The notes under the pieces were generated by a model that did not search any database, had not been told where the DNA came from, and worked only from the letters and a program-made list of their open reading frames with translations. Of a stretch of DNA of 64,000 nucleotides, positions 46,662 to 58,900 are shown piece after piece. The position numbers and the translations under genes are program-made. Where the stretch lies: NCBI GenBank assembly GCA_013076295.1, contig RQOL01000699.1, positions 930,001 through 994,000 of the forward strand. Direction: 5' to 3'. Source of the stretch: Sanderia malayensis. Taxonomy: Eukaryota > Cnidaria > Scyphozoa > Semaeostomeae > Pelagiidae. Numbering within the stretch: the stretch's first letter is position 1; each line of letters begins with the position of its first letter.

Positions 46662-49600
46662 TCAAACTGTCTTATCCTCATAACCATTGATAGACAATCG
46701 TCCAGCTTCGGTTATCAATGCATCCAACTGATGCTTATTATCCGCAAGGTACACATGGAATGGGCTGTTCATCACGTGTTCACCGGACCACAAAACATTG
46801 ATAGTATACTGTCCGGCCTCTTTTGGACTGTACCGAACACCGATGGTGCGGTCTTTCTCTTTCTCTCGGAACATCTCGACCTTGAAAGCTCCTTTCGGAC
46901 CGTGTATCCGCACCTTCAGAGTGCCCGGACCGGCTCCAGCGGTGCCGACCGAGAAATAGCCTTCATAGTCACCTGCCAAAATAAAACAACATCAATCATA
47001 ATACTACTCATGAGCGTCGGTATATAAAGAAATACCTCTTATATATCATATATATTCGCTTATATCATCATTTGGAGGATGTAATACTGTTAAAAACAAT
47101 GGAAGATGAATCCCCATCTGTCCCCTTACGTTGCTTCATCGTACAAATCGACTTTCCTTATATAACAAAGTATAACACGATTCTGTATACACAGGGATTC
47201 CATTTAATTTCCTGTGGACAATAACACCGATAAAACAACACTTAGTCCACATATAGGAATCAAAATGTTCTTAATGTTTAACCGAACGTAAATTGCACGA
47301 CCACATTATGTATATTTACATTACCTAGCAATCCGTTATCAAGTCCGGGTCCGTAGACTTTGACTCGGTCCGGGTTGGCCGATTGCATGATCTTGACCTG
47401 GAACGGGCTGCCCGGAACGGGTTGGCCGTCCCAGTCCAGTTTGACGTGGTGTACGCCGGCTTCAGTGGCATTTAAATCGACAGTGTATGTACCATCGTGA
47501 TTATCGGCCACAGACACAACAGTTGCTTTACCGCTGGGTGATATGCACTGGCAATTGAGTTTACCATCACCAGCATTACGACTGTCCAGTGTGAATTGCA
47601 CTGGTTCTCCTGTTTTACCCTGCTTCAACCCCTCGCCAGCCAACACTATAACAGAACAGACAAGATTTCAATGCCAGGTAAAGAAACAGCACGTCACTAT
47701 AAGCGCAATAACATCGGTACCTCAATATGACTACCAATATGAAAACCGTTTATTTCAACCCCACTAAAACCCATTAAGTAAAATGTTAGCACTTAAGTTG
47801 AGCCCCCATGTGACAGAGCCGCAAAGGCCATTGTCTGTAATAGAAACCCCGAGAAAAACGGTCCTAAACCGATTATATTCACATGCTCAAAGCTCCAACA
47901 TAATAAATTTACTTATACAGGGTTGATGGTATACGATGTTATGACTTGTGTCGGTGTATAATACAATACACACGCGATGTGGTCTAAAGAATCGTGATAC
48001 AATCTTCAGTGGTGACTTAGGCAACGATAGGTTTTCTAGAATGACCATAGAAATATAGACCATGGAGATATAGACCACAGAAATATAAACCATGGAGATA
48101 TAGACCACAAAAATATTGACTATAGAAATATGGACCACAGAAATATTGACCATAGAAACATAGGCCCAGACGGTGTACATGAGCTTTCGCATACCCAATC
48201 AATCCAATTTTGGTAGTTAACGCACTGCTGTAACAGCAACTACATTCAAAACAAACTAATACAACTTACCAACTTGCGACGAATCCGACTTGCTGTAGCC
48301 ATTAACAGAGAATGGACTTCCGGGCACATGAACATTGTCATACTTAATGTCAAGAAAATAATCCTGGGGACGAGGTACTGAGTATGTGACGTCATACGTT
48401 CCATCCTGGTTATCCTTGACTGCAGTAGGACACAGTGCATACTCTTCTTTAGATTCGACTGACGCTGTCAGCTCACCTCGTCCTGCTTCAGTGCAGTCGG
48501 CACGGACTACCGTAATCTCATTGGTGCGTGCTGAAAGATGATTGAAATACTTGCCAATGAAAATTAAAAATTAAAAATGAGAATTAAATCATGCATCACT
48601 TAGGCCCTTTCCACTTATGACTCGTATATACCGCAGTGATAATACATGTATGCCTTTATATCAGGCTCTATAGTGTGGATATAATGCAACTAGTCTTAGT
48701 ATCTACATCTAAAGGAGAAATCAGAAGGGAAAATCAGCCGACTCATTCAATCAGCAATCACTAATCAATCTTCAATTACAAGGTTTTGATCTCTGAACAG
48801 TGCTGACGTCTAAAACATTGCTAACTCCTCTACCGTGCACCAACTAATGGTTCGTTAATGGGACCTGTCACCTATGAAGAAAATTGTCCATCAACCATGT
48901 ACCAAATACAATAGCATACATACCTTCATGAAGCCCGTCTCCAGAAACGACAACCATCTCCGGCTTGCTGGCTGGTAAAACTTCAATCATGTAGGGACAG
49001 CCAGCCAAAAGTGCTTCGGCATAGTAAATCCTCACCTCGTGCATGCCAGGGGTCTTGGGACAGAAATTGATACGCTTTGTCTGATTTCCATTATCGACAA
49101 TCATAACAGGTACTTCTCCGTTCGGTCCCTTGACAATGCAACTCAACTCTCCACGACCGGCATCGTCACCGGCTTGAACCGGAATCGACTGTTCCGCATT
49201 CGCTTTGACCGGTCGTTCATGGTTGAACTCGAAATTGCACTTGCTCGGATTACCGACGTTAACGTAGAAAGGACTACCGCGTACGGGCACATCGTTGAAT
49301 GCCACGTTGACAGTGAGCTGGTCCAGCGAATCAGGGTAATAACTGGCATTGTATGTATCGGCATCGGTCTGCTTGAGCTCGACGGGTAGCTGCTCGCCGT
49401 TGCATTCGGCAGAGGCGGTTACTTTGCCGGGTCCAGCGCCAATCGTAGTCACATCAAAGCAGGCTGCTTCGTTCAATCTCGCTTGATGCAGCCCTTCGCC
49501 GTGTGCAACGCATTTGTCAGGGTCACATACCACAATGGTGTAGGGGCAGCCAGCTAGCTTTCTGTTGTTCCAGAAGATGTCTGTGTGATATAAACCGACG

Positions 49601-52600
49601 GTGGGAGGAATGAAGGCAAATGTCACCACGTTTTCGCTGTTCTCAATTAACTGGGTCAGGACCGTGTTGTTGTGCGGACCGATTGTCTGGGCGGAGAACG
49701 ACCCGTAGTCGGACCCGCATTTGGATATGTCTGCATTCAATGCCACTGGACACTCAGGAGCTGCATAGATTTGATTATCTGCAAAAGAAATGCACAAACA
49801 TCAAACAAACTCGAACAATCAGAAATATTATCAAAGAATATTGTTCAAACACGATAGGTTTATTGTGCCTTCTGTTGTTTCGAGGATAAATTTTAGCCCA
49901 CGGGTTCTCATGTGCGGGTTTCTATTGCATGTAATGCATAAAACACCAGGAAAATAACATGTAAGCTCTATTTTTACACGATTGCATCTCCACAGGGATT
50001 CCTTGTTATTTTGTCATTTCGAAAGTGGATGGAGCCAAGGGACACGTGAATTTTGAAGCATTTTCAAAAGGCCAAATGTTTTCAGTTTAATATTTGAAAA
50101 GTTCGTTATGTCATGACTTGTATCTCAAAGAATATGTCAATTTAATGAACTAATATGCTGGAATAGGTCAAATTTATTGCCAAACTTAAAATTAGCTTAC
50201 CTTCCTTTTGCTGCGTTGAAGAGATGGAAACCGAGTTCGGATCGAGAACTTTGGCAACGTACGGACATCCGGGCAAGGTTTCATCATTAATGCTTATGTA
50301 CAGACCGTACAGCCCGGTATTGTGCGGTACATACTTTATCAGGTAGACACCTTCACCTTGATTGACAACGGCAGCAGGCAGCTCTTCGCCATTCGACGAC
50401 ACAGTATGAGCCTTTAGGACCGCGTTTGGCAAACCGGTCTCTAGCTTCACTTCAGCTGGTTCGTTAACAAACGTATGCCCAAGACCGGATCCGGAAACAG
50501 TGATCCGGGTGAGATCCTGGACAATATTGATGTTGATCGGACTGCGGCTGACGTGTTCCCCGTCATACTTCACATCGATAGTGTACGTTCCGGCACCATT
50601 TAATGGGTATCTACACGTGGCAAGGCTACTGTTCATCCGCTCTAGTTGAGCGGGTATATCCCGGTCAACGAAACAACCATCATTATTCCTACTGTGATTA
50701 GTAACTTTAACCGTCAGTGATTCACTAGCAAAGTCCTCGTCACAGCGCACATAGAATTCATTCATCGCATCCAGCCGCGGGTCTGTCAGTCCGGTGCCTG
50801 AAATAACCAACATATCTGCAGTTACCCGATTATCCGGTTCCTCATCGGCAGGCATTGCATTTGCCAAATATTCTTCAACAGTCATTCCAGTCTCTTCTTC
50901 AATAGGAGATTCCTCAACGTCGGGCAAATCAAGGATTTGAATTTCATTTTCCTCGTGGACGGCCGCTTGCGGGATGATCTCATCTTCAGGTTCCATTTGG
51001 GGTGCGGATTCCAATTCATCAAATACAACCGGCTTCAGTTCAATTTCTTCTTCCTCCTCCTCTCTGATGGGTGTAAAAGTGGTGGGGTGGTCCGGAGGCA
51101 CAACTTTTCGAAACTGCAGCAAATAGGCCATGACTGCAATTTCCGTCACATCCGGATTCGCCATGTCCTCCGGTTTCAAAATCTTCGGCACGCCCATCTT
51201 CGTTTCGGCAATGTCCATGCCCAAAGCAATGTTCTCCAACCCGTTTTCCGGCTGCAATTGCTTGTAATGCGGAATGCTACCCGGAGTAAGGGACTCGACC
51301 AAGGTACACAGACGAATTCCATCATTCCAATCCGTATTGAAATTAGTGAAGGTGATCTCCGGCGACCAACTGTTGATCAAATCTTTCGCCTGGGCTTCGG
51401 CAACACCGCCATCTTGTATGAAATATGACAGATATGTTATCATACTCTGCTCATCGATGCTCGGGTCGGCCATGTTTTCTGCGCTAACGACAGGTGGAAT
51501 GTTGGCTCTCTCATCTGCCAATTTCAGGCCAAGTCCACAGTTCTCAATGCTATCCTCCTCCTTGAGTTGTTTGTAGTGTGGACAACTACCCGGCCTAATA
51601 GCTTCGATCAAAGCGCAAATTGCTTGTCCGCTGTTCCAATCCGTGGTCAGGTTCGTGATTCTCAGATCCGGGATGGTATTCTGCGCCCAAATGAGAACCA
51701 ACTTCTTTACCGGGATCTTCACAGTCATCGCTCCAATTTGGTAGTGCAGGATCATGCGCCAAACAAGAGCCAATATCAACTTCAAATTGCCAATCACTAT
51801 GGCCTCGCTATCTGAAATGGACGTGAATAAAAACCTCGCCTGAGAATGCTTAACATTTACCACATCACAGCTATATGAAACATCCATTGGCTTACCAAAC
51901 AAAACAATAACAATACTTGATTACGTGCGTGACTTATTGCAGGACTGAAATGGGAAACAAAGGCTGTGGTCGTGGTATTTTCATCGATTCAAACACTGTG
52001 ATTGCTCAAGTGTAAAACAATAATATCACGAATTCCCTCTCTGAAGTATATGGATTTACATGATATTTTTCAACCTTAAAAAGCTCCCTGCTACATTACA
52101 ACGGGGGACACTTTATATCTCGATTCACCTCTGGTTCATCTTTCATGCTGCAACGATAGAGTTGCAGCATGAAAGATGAATGTCTCCTGCAAGATGCCTT
52201 TACGGATTGAAATCAAAGCACAGAGCTCTGGCAAGTGACTAGCCAAACTACAAAATGTTTACCATACAAATCTGGCAAAATTTAGCATGGAACGCCGGTC
52301 GCATAACAAAAGGCAATAGTTGGAAACCTCCAGATTGATATTTCTGCTCAAAACAATAGACGAAACAACAGTCCATTGTGTTTAAGCAATGCATTGTTTC
52401 TGTTGGGACTTGAACCCACGGACTAGACTCGAACGATAGAAGGTCGACGGCAAAAACAACTGAAGAAAACTTCTCCAACATAACTCATGCATACAAAATT
52501 CCACATATCCAAATTGTCGGTCGCTAATAGTTTCTGATAACGCAAGTATGTCAAAATATGTTATTGTTATGTCATTTGAGACCGAATATTTAATTATTCA

Positions 52601-54300
52601 ACCATGGACACTCGTTCAGAGTATTCGTGGCTTGAACAATTGTAAACGTGATCTTACAGATTTAATTGAATCAACTAATCAGGTAAAAGCAATGGTTCGG
52701 AATGATGTCATTTTTAGGACTTTGTTCTGAATTGTATGGCCTCATTAACTCCTTATTACTTGATATGGAAACCGACTCATTAAGTTGGTTTTATTACACA
52801 AGTTAAAAATGCAGGCCTAAACATCAAGCGAAGGCGTGCACCTGGGCTGCGCTGTGAAGTTTTTCTAACGCTTTCCTTTGAAAGCAAAAAAATCCAATCT
52901 ACTATACGGATGACTTTAAAATGTAGCTTAAAACTAGTTAAAGCCCAGGTGTAATTTTGTTCTGCTTGCAGAAACAAACGGCCACTTCATAGTTAAGTTC
53001 ATCTCGCACCAACTTCGAGAAAAATTACACAGTTCTCATTAAGATATATGCAAATACAAGCATTAAATATAAATAATTTACAGTAGCCTTAAAGACCTGT
53101 TTTGCTCTAGATGGCGAAATTTTGTTTGGGCGAACCTGCAGGTTACATCTGAATACAGAAACAGAATACTGTATATCTTGTGCCATATATACTGTAAACA
53201 GAATATATGGCACAAGACCAAATGCTGAATACTGAATCAAACAAGAAATGAAACGACAAATATATTTGTTACAAGTGACATTTATGAGGGCAATGAAATG
53301 AAAACAGTAAACAAATAGCTGATGATTTCATGATTGTTTTCCAGGTTCAAGGAAAATTGTCATCTCGGTTAGCATAAAATTTGTGAGCCTTGCTTTAAAA
53401 TTTCAGTCCAATTTCTAGGAAACTTGCTTGCAAATTCTGTAAGCTCGGCTGAAATTATCCGGTTATTTGGAAGCCCGTCTTTAGAAAATTTTCCTTTCAA
53501 TGTTCCTGTAATTTCATGCTGTAAGCGATTGTATAACTCAGTTATAAAATGTCTGAATTGTTTGCAATGGTCAAAAGTTCAACTTATTTAATTGTTACTT
53601 TGTTGTTGTTTGAAAAACGTATGTTCTTTAAAGCTGTATTCATATTTTGCCAGTAATCTAATCGATCAGACCAGAACATACACAAAATAATGTGTGCAAC
53701 TGTTTTGTAGTTAATTATACTGGACCACATATTGTTCTTGACAATATTAATACTTCACGGGTTTATAAACACAAGGGACTTAAATCCTTTTCTAAAACAG
53801 AACCGGGTCAAAATAAAACCACATACAAATAAAGAAATGTTATTAGCAATTGAAATAAAAGTTAAATCGATTATAACATTATTCCGGCTGATGTTAAACA
53901 GAAAATTGCAAAGATAAGATAAGGTAAAAATAAAAATATGAATAAAGAAAAAATGAATGTGCTGCATGAAATAAAAACGACAGAAATGAATAAGAAAACA
54001 CAACTCACCGATACTCAACATGTTAATTCCATCTTCTTCCATTGCCTTGATGACAAGTGTGACATTTTCCAGCATTTGATTTGTGAAGTTAGGTGTCTTC
54101 GTGTATCTTCCGATACTCTTTTTAGCAACCACCTCGTAAAGGTTGATTAATTTGATACCGTCTGAAAAGTCAGTTTCAAATGCATCTACTTTCATCCCTT
54201 TCCCGCTGAGATTTTGGTTGACCCAATTCTTGAAGACAGCGCATTGCGTCTGAATCCAGTTGTTTTCATCTCCTTTTATCGATCTTCTGTTGAAGGACAT
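46662..54300 (-). CDS. Filamin, jitterbug type (three CH domains, eight filamin repeats)
   Basis: Exons (+ coordinates, transcribed right to left): 54300-54009, 51811-50201, 49778-48924, 48530-48270, 47645-47325, 46972-46662 (stop TGA); 1216 residues; every internal intron is phase 1. CH1 covers about 14-125 (C-A-V-F-K-N-W-V-N; L-I-L-A-L-V-W-R-M-I-L-H-Y-Q-I). CH2 spans about 130-232 (T-D-W-N-S-G-Q-A-I-C-A-L-I; I-D-E-Q-S-M-I-T-Y-L-S) and CH3 about 237-334 (T-D-W-N-D-G-I-R-L-C-T-L-V; P-D-V-T-E-I-A-V-M-A-Y-L). An acidic linker (about 335-450) precedes eight Ig-like filamin repeats ending in G-S-P-F / G-C-P-Y motifs. Vertebrate filamins have two CH domains and 24 repeats; three CH domains match Drosophila jitterbug. 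It should cross-link or anchor actin. The first intron (2.2 kb) splits CH1. Confidence 0.93.
48041..48165. repeat. 15-bp tandem repeat (ATAGACCATGGAGAT / ATAGACCACAGAAAT)
   Basis: About eight copies in the filamin intron between exons 48270-48530 and 47325-47645. Confidence 0.9.
52135..52180. repeat. Perfect 20-bp inverted repeat, 6-base loop
   Basis: Arms 52135-52154 (TTCATCTTTCATGCTGCAAC) and 52161-52180 are exact complements around GATAGA, in the first filamin intron. Confidence 0.92.
52318..52412. mobile_element. MITE internal fragment
   Basis: TTTCTGCTCAAAACAATAGACG and the following CAATGCATTGTTT match the core of the MITE family; both termini are lost. A tRNA B-box-like GGTTCAAGTCC lies next to it on the - strand (about 52403-52416) and may be a SINE scrap. 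Confidence 0.5.
53176..53217. repeat. Perfect 15-bp inverted repeat
   Basis: Arms 53176-53190 (TCTTGTGCCATATAT) and 53203-53217 are exact complements with a 12-base loop, in the first filamin intron. Confidence 0.85.
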
Positions 54301-55933
54301 CTTGAATCAAGTTGGTTCTTCGTTTGAGCTTCACAACAATCTTCGAAGGCTGTGTTATTAAACCAGGCTGGTGAAAAACAATTTCAGATCCAGACAACGT
54401 GATGGCAGAAAAACAATACCAGAAACAAGACTTTCGTTTCTTTCTTCTCCCTCCAGTCTTAATCTTCAACAACTTTGTTTGAAAATATTTGAATGTTATC
54501 GTGTAAACAAAAATGAGAATTACCCGCTAGAGAGTGCCTGGGTGTGTGCCAATTTCAATGAAAGTCGTACTGCATTCCGTACAAAACAGTGCCTACTCCG
54601 ATATTTATTCAAACAAACCGTTGTGTCAAAAGACAATTCATTTTCCCTTGCTAGTTTTTAGGCATGGTAACTGACTTTCTTACTTCACAGAAGAATGTTG
54701 AGAAGAATGAAAGCAATTATCCTCGCTCAAATTTCTTGAATGTTTCAAAGCCACGGCAACGGACTGACATCACAGAGAGAACAAGTCATTTGTTCACTTG
54801 AAAACACAATTGTAATTACAATCCTTTTTGGCCATGCACGACTCGCATTGCAATGCTTTAGAATTTGATTTTTAATCTCTTTATAGCTCGTCATGCATAT
54901 AATTCTGCATAATAGGCCTAAATATCCATTATTCATTCCAGCATGTTTTTTTCGTACAGCTTCTACAATACAACCTGCTGTGCAGTGGCATCTGACCTCC
55001 ATCCACTTCTCCCACCAAAGGGCTTCCAACCAAAAGTTTCAACTAAACGAAACATTTTGAGTACCCTGTGGTACAAGCATGCAATGCAACTTCGGGGCCG
55101 CGCGACGAAGGAGCAAAATAAAGTATGCATCATAATAAACTTGCCAAATAATTACCTATTACATTTCAAAATATTGTACATCTTAAAATACTGCAGCTTC
55201 TTGAATACGACACCAAAAAATATTTCTATTTTACATACGCATGTAAGAATAAACCCACCACCCCAGTTTCAACAGGGCCTAATCAAACAATAAGCAGACT
55301 TACATAACAGCTGCCTGATACAGCTCAACGTATATAAAGGACCAAGGCTTTAACACATATACTCTACTGAACCTCCTTACAGACAACTATTCTCATCGTA
55401 AAATATCTCCCACATTTTACAAGTCCAAGAAAAAATTCCGAGCTATGGTTCAAGTGCATGCGCAAACTTAAACAAATGATCCAAAAATAGAAGGCCAAGA
55501 AATGCTGCTTATAATATTCTCCATTCCATCATTGCAGCCTCTTTCCAACCTTGGCGGACAACCAATTCACACGCTAAGCAGGGTTAAAGTCTAATGCACT
55601 GTCACACAACAGTGAGAATTATTCTTATCCAAGATATGTTCTAAAGCAGCAATAGCTGTGGACTATTCTCATTGTCAGCTACATTGGTACGACATGAAAA
55701 AACTTACCTAGAGTCCATCCTTAATACTGTTATCATTGACTTACCTAAAGTACCAGTTAGCTGCAGTACCTGGCTTAATCTAGACGTAATCCGTTTGAAT
55801 TCTGCTCTAATCCGCTTGATCTCGACTCGATCTGGATGGCTTGGATTTCCATCTCGTGCAGTGATTGATTTATAATGTGCAAATGTACAGATTAATCAAA
55901 TTCTACGGATTTTTGTTCTTTGTATCGTAAGCG
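54301..55933. other. Intergenic, TBL1 3' end to filamin 5' end
   Basis: 1.6 kb between two genes on the - strand; it must hold the filamin promoter and the TBL1 3' UTR. I see no gene or repeat. Confidence 0.6.
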
Positions 55934-58900
55934 TCAAGATGGAGTCAGAAGCTTCTGCGTATCTAGCACTCGTACCTGCAGAACCAAAACCAAACAGCTC
56001 AGTGTATAAAACAAACAGCATTCATGAAAATTCCTTTTATGAGGATTCCTTTTATGAGGATTCCCTGTTGTGGTTGCAGAAGAATTGACACGGGAAAAGA
56101 GGATGGGAGGACTAGGAGAAGAATTTCGGAGGTAGCGAAAAATATACGAGGTGGTAGAAAAACATTTGTCAAATATGAGTGGCAGTAGAGCAATATGAGA
56201 GGTAGTGGCGGTAGATGAGTGGCAGTAGAACAATAAGAGAGGTAGTAGAGGTAGATGAGAGGCAGTAGAACAATATGAGAGGTAGTAGAGGTAGATAAAA
56301 GGCAGTAGAACAATATGAGAGGTAGTAGAGGTAGATGAAAGGCAGTAGAACAATATGAGAGGTAGTAGAGGTAGATGAAAGGCAGTAGAACAATATGAGA
56401 GGTAGTAGAGGTGAAAGGCAGTAGAGCAATATGAGAGGTAGTGGGGGTAGATAAGAGGCAGTAGAGCAATATGAGAGGTAGTAGAGTTGGATGAAAGGCA
56501 GTAGAGCAATATGAGAGGTAGTGGGGGTAAATGAGAGGCAGTAGAGGTAGATGAGAGGCAGTAGAGCAATATGAGGTTATAAATAACATGAAAGGCAATA
56601 AATGGACAAGACAGAGAATTCAAATTATCATTCGGTGGCTGTACCTGTTTATCAGTTTGACAAATTGCGATTCTGCATCCATCGGGACTCCATTTTACCT
56701 CAAAAAGCCCCACAGCACTCCGATGGGTGTAAACACAATCACTATTCTACAAACAAAACAACAAACAAGCAAAAATTAATCACATTTAAAGCAAGTCAAC
56801 CAATCAATCTTTCAATCACTTAATCTTTCAAAATTTTACAAATTTCTAGCTGAAAAATCAAATAAACGATGGTTTTATTCAGAATATTCAACTTCGAGTA
56901 AGCCTTGGAACGTTCCAAGTTTCCAGATTTATGCTAAAAATTTTCTTAATTTTCAAAGATTCTTCGATTTACATTCACAGAGGCTTAAAACTTCCTCACT
57001 CTTCATTCAAAAAACTTAAATGCTCTTAGTAAGCTCCAAACTGTTGAGAATGCAAATCTGCCCCTTGAAGACTTGTATTCTGGGTTTGTTCTCAGTACAA
57101 AAGAAACGCATTACCATTTAAACACCAGCGAAGTTCCAATGGTGAAGTGGATAAGATGGCAAACAGATAAAAGGGCAAAGCAGTTATTACATTACATGAT
57201 TACATTAAACGAAGCAGTACCTGCATTGACCAGACATTGATAATGCCATCTAGGGTAGCTGAAGTAAGGTACTTTCCATCAGGACTAAATGATATAGCAT
57301 TCACTGGTTCCAGGTGTCGATTGAACGTGTATAGACACGTTCCCTGTTCCGTGTTCCATATTTTAACAGATGCATCGTAACATGCACTAGAATAAAACGA
57401 GAAACAAAATTCAATTTATAGGACATATCTGCTTTACAGCATTCATTTTCACGTGTCTCTCTATATATATCAGTATCCTTATTGCCTGGTGTTATTGCGT
57501 CACTCGATTGGTAGTGGATCATGTATTCTGTCCTGGTGCAATATCATACCATTTAGTATCGACCGTCAATGAACGTCTAGTCAAAAATACAGTAAAAACC
57601 CGCATAGAAGAACCTACCATTATAGGAATCTTTACGCTAAAACTTCTTTCAAACAATAAAACAAACAATAGTTTATTGTGTTTAAACAATAAACAGAATG
57701 CAAAACTTGTAGGTTTGTTATACAGTAAACACCCGTATATAAGAACCAGCGAATTAAGAACCTTCCAGGCTGAAATTCCTGCTCAAAACAACAGAAGAGA
57801 CAATAGGCTATTGTACTTGAATAATAGGCTGGATGCAGAATTCACAGGTTCTTATATGCGGGTGTTTACAGTATACGGCCTGTTACTGTACCGTCCTATT
57901 TCAATGCATGTTTTGAAAGCCTGTTGCCTATTAAATACAACATCGCATTATCGAATTGCCGTATTGCCCTATCGCATTCTTAAATTGTATGTTGTGACAT
58001 CATTTCTCATGTGTGATTATTTCACTTGGGTTTAGTGAAAGGAAAGTGTGCAATGACCGAGCAATTGCGATCGTTACCTTGCGAGAATATTGAACGGGGC
58101 TGCAGGACACCATTCTATTAACGTGACTTCCTTCGTGTGGCCAACCAAATCTTGTAATGGTGTATCTTGTTTCAAGCTCCAAAGCTACAAACAATATAAC
58201 AATTGTACTACATAGATAAGGCGTGGAACAAAGTAGGTAGGAGGTAAACAAGAGCAAGACAGTAGAAGAACATGAGAGACAGTAGAAGAACATGAGAGGC
58301 AGTAGACGGGCATGAGAGAGAGTAGAAGAATATGATAGAGAGTATAAATACACAAGAGACAGTGAAAAATATGAGAGACGGCAGAAAAGAGTCTATATTA
58401 TCTTTCTTGTCTTCTGTTGCGCCCATATTTAGCATTCATAAAAAATTAGCAATTCGGAGCTAAATATGACTACATAGGAGTTGTTACAATGGTTATGAGA
58501 AAATCAGTAAACAAAAAAAATTACAACAAAGAGTCAAGAATTAATTGAATACACTTATTGGATAGAAGTTGTTAACTCACTTTAATAGTTTTATCATCAG
58601 ACGATGACGCAAGCAGATTGCCAGATGGATCCCATCTTATGCAATTTACTTCTTCCTAAACAACAAAAACGATGCTGTAATATTATCAGTTGGATGGGTT
58701 AAACATTCAGGTTCGTGATATGGCTAGATGATCACAAAGATATGCATATTTAAAGGTTAATCTAATTCAAGAGGGAAGGACGGTTTGAAATTTCCTTTTG
58801 AGAAAGGCCTTCCGCGTGATGCTTTTGAAATTGGACTAAATCAAGCGCTTAATAGAATTTGGAATTGTTCGTAAAAATTTAATGAAGTTACGTCAATAAA

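Noticed and set aside
50937..51428. 163-codon + strand open frame within filamin
   Set aside because: Antisense shadow of the large filamin exon encoding CH2 and CH3.
55934..56713. Long minus-strand open frames of similar Leu/Tyr/Ser repeats near the TBL1 3' end
   Set aside because: Products of the 40-bp array at 56165-56575; the real final TBL1 exons fit known family sequence and splice sites.
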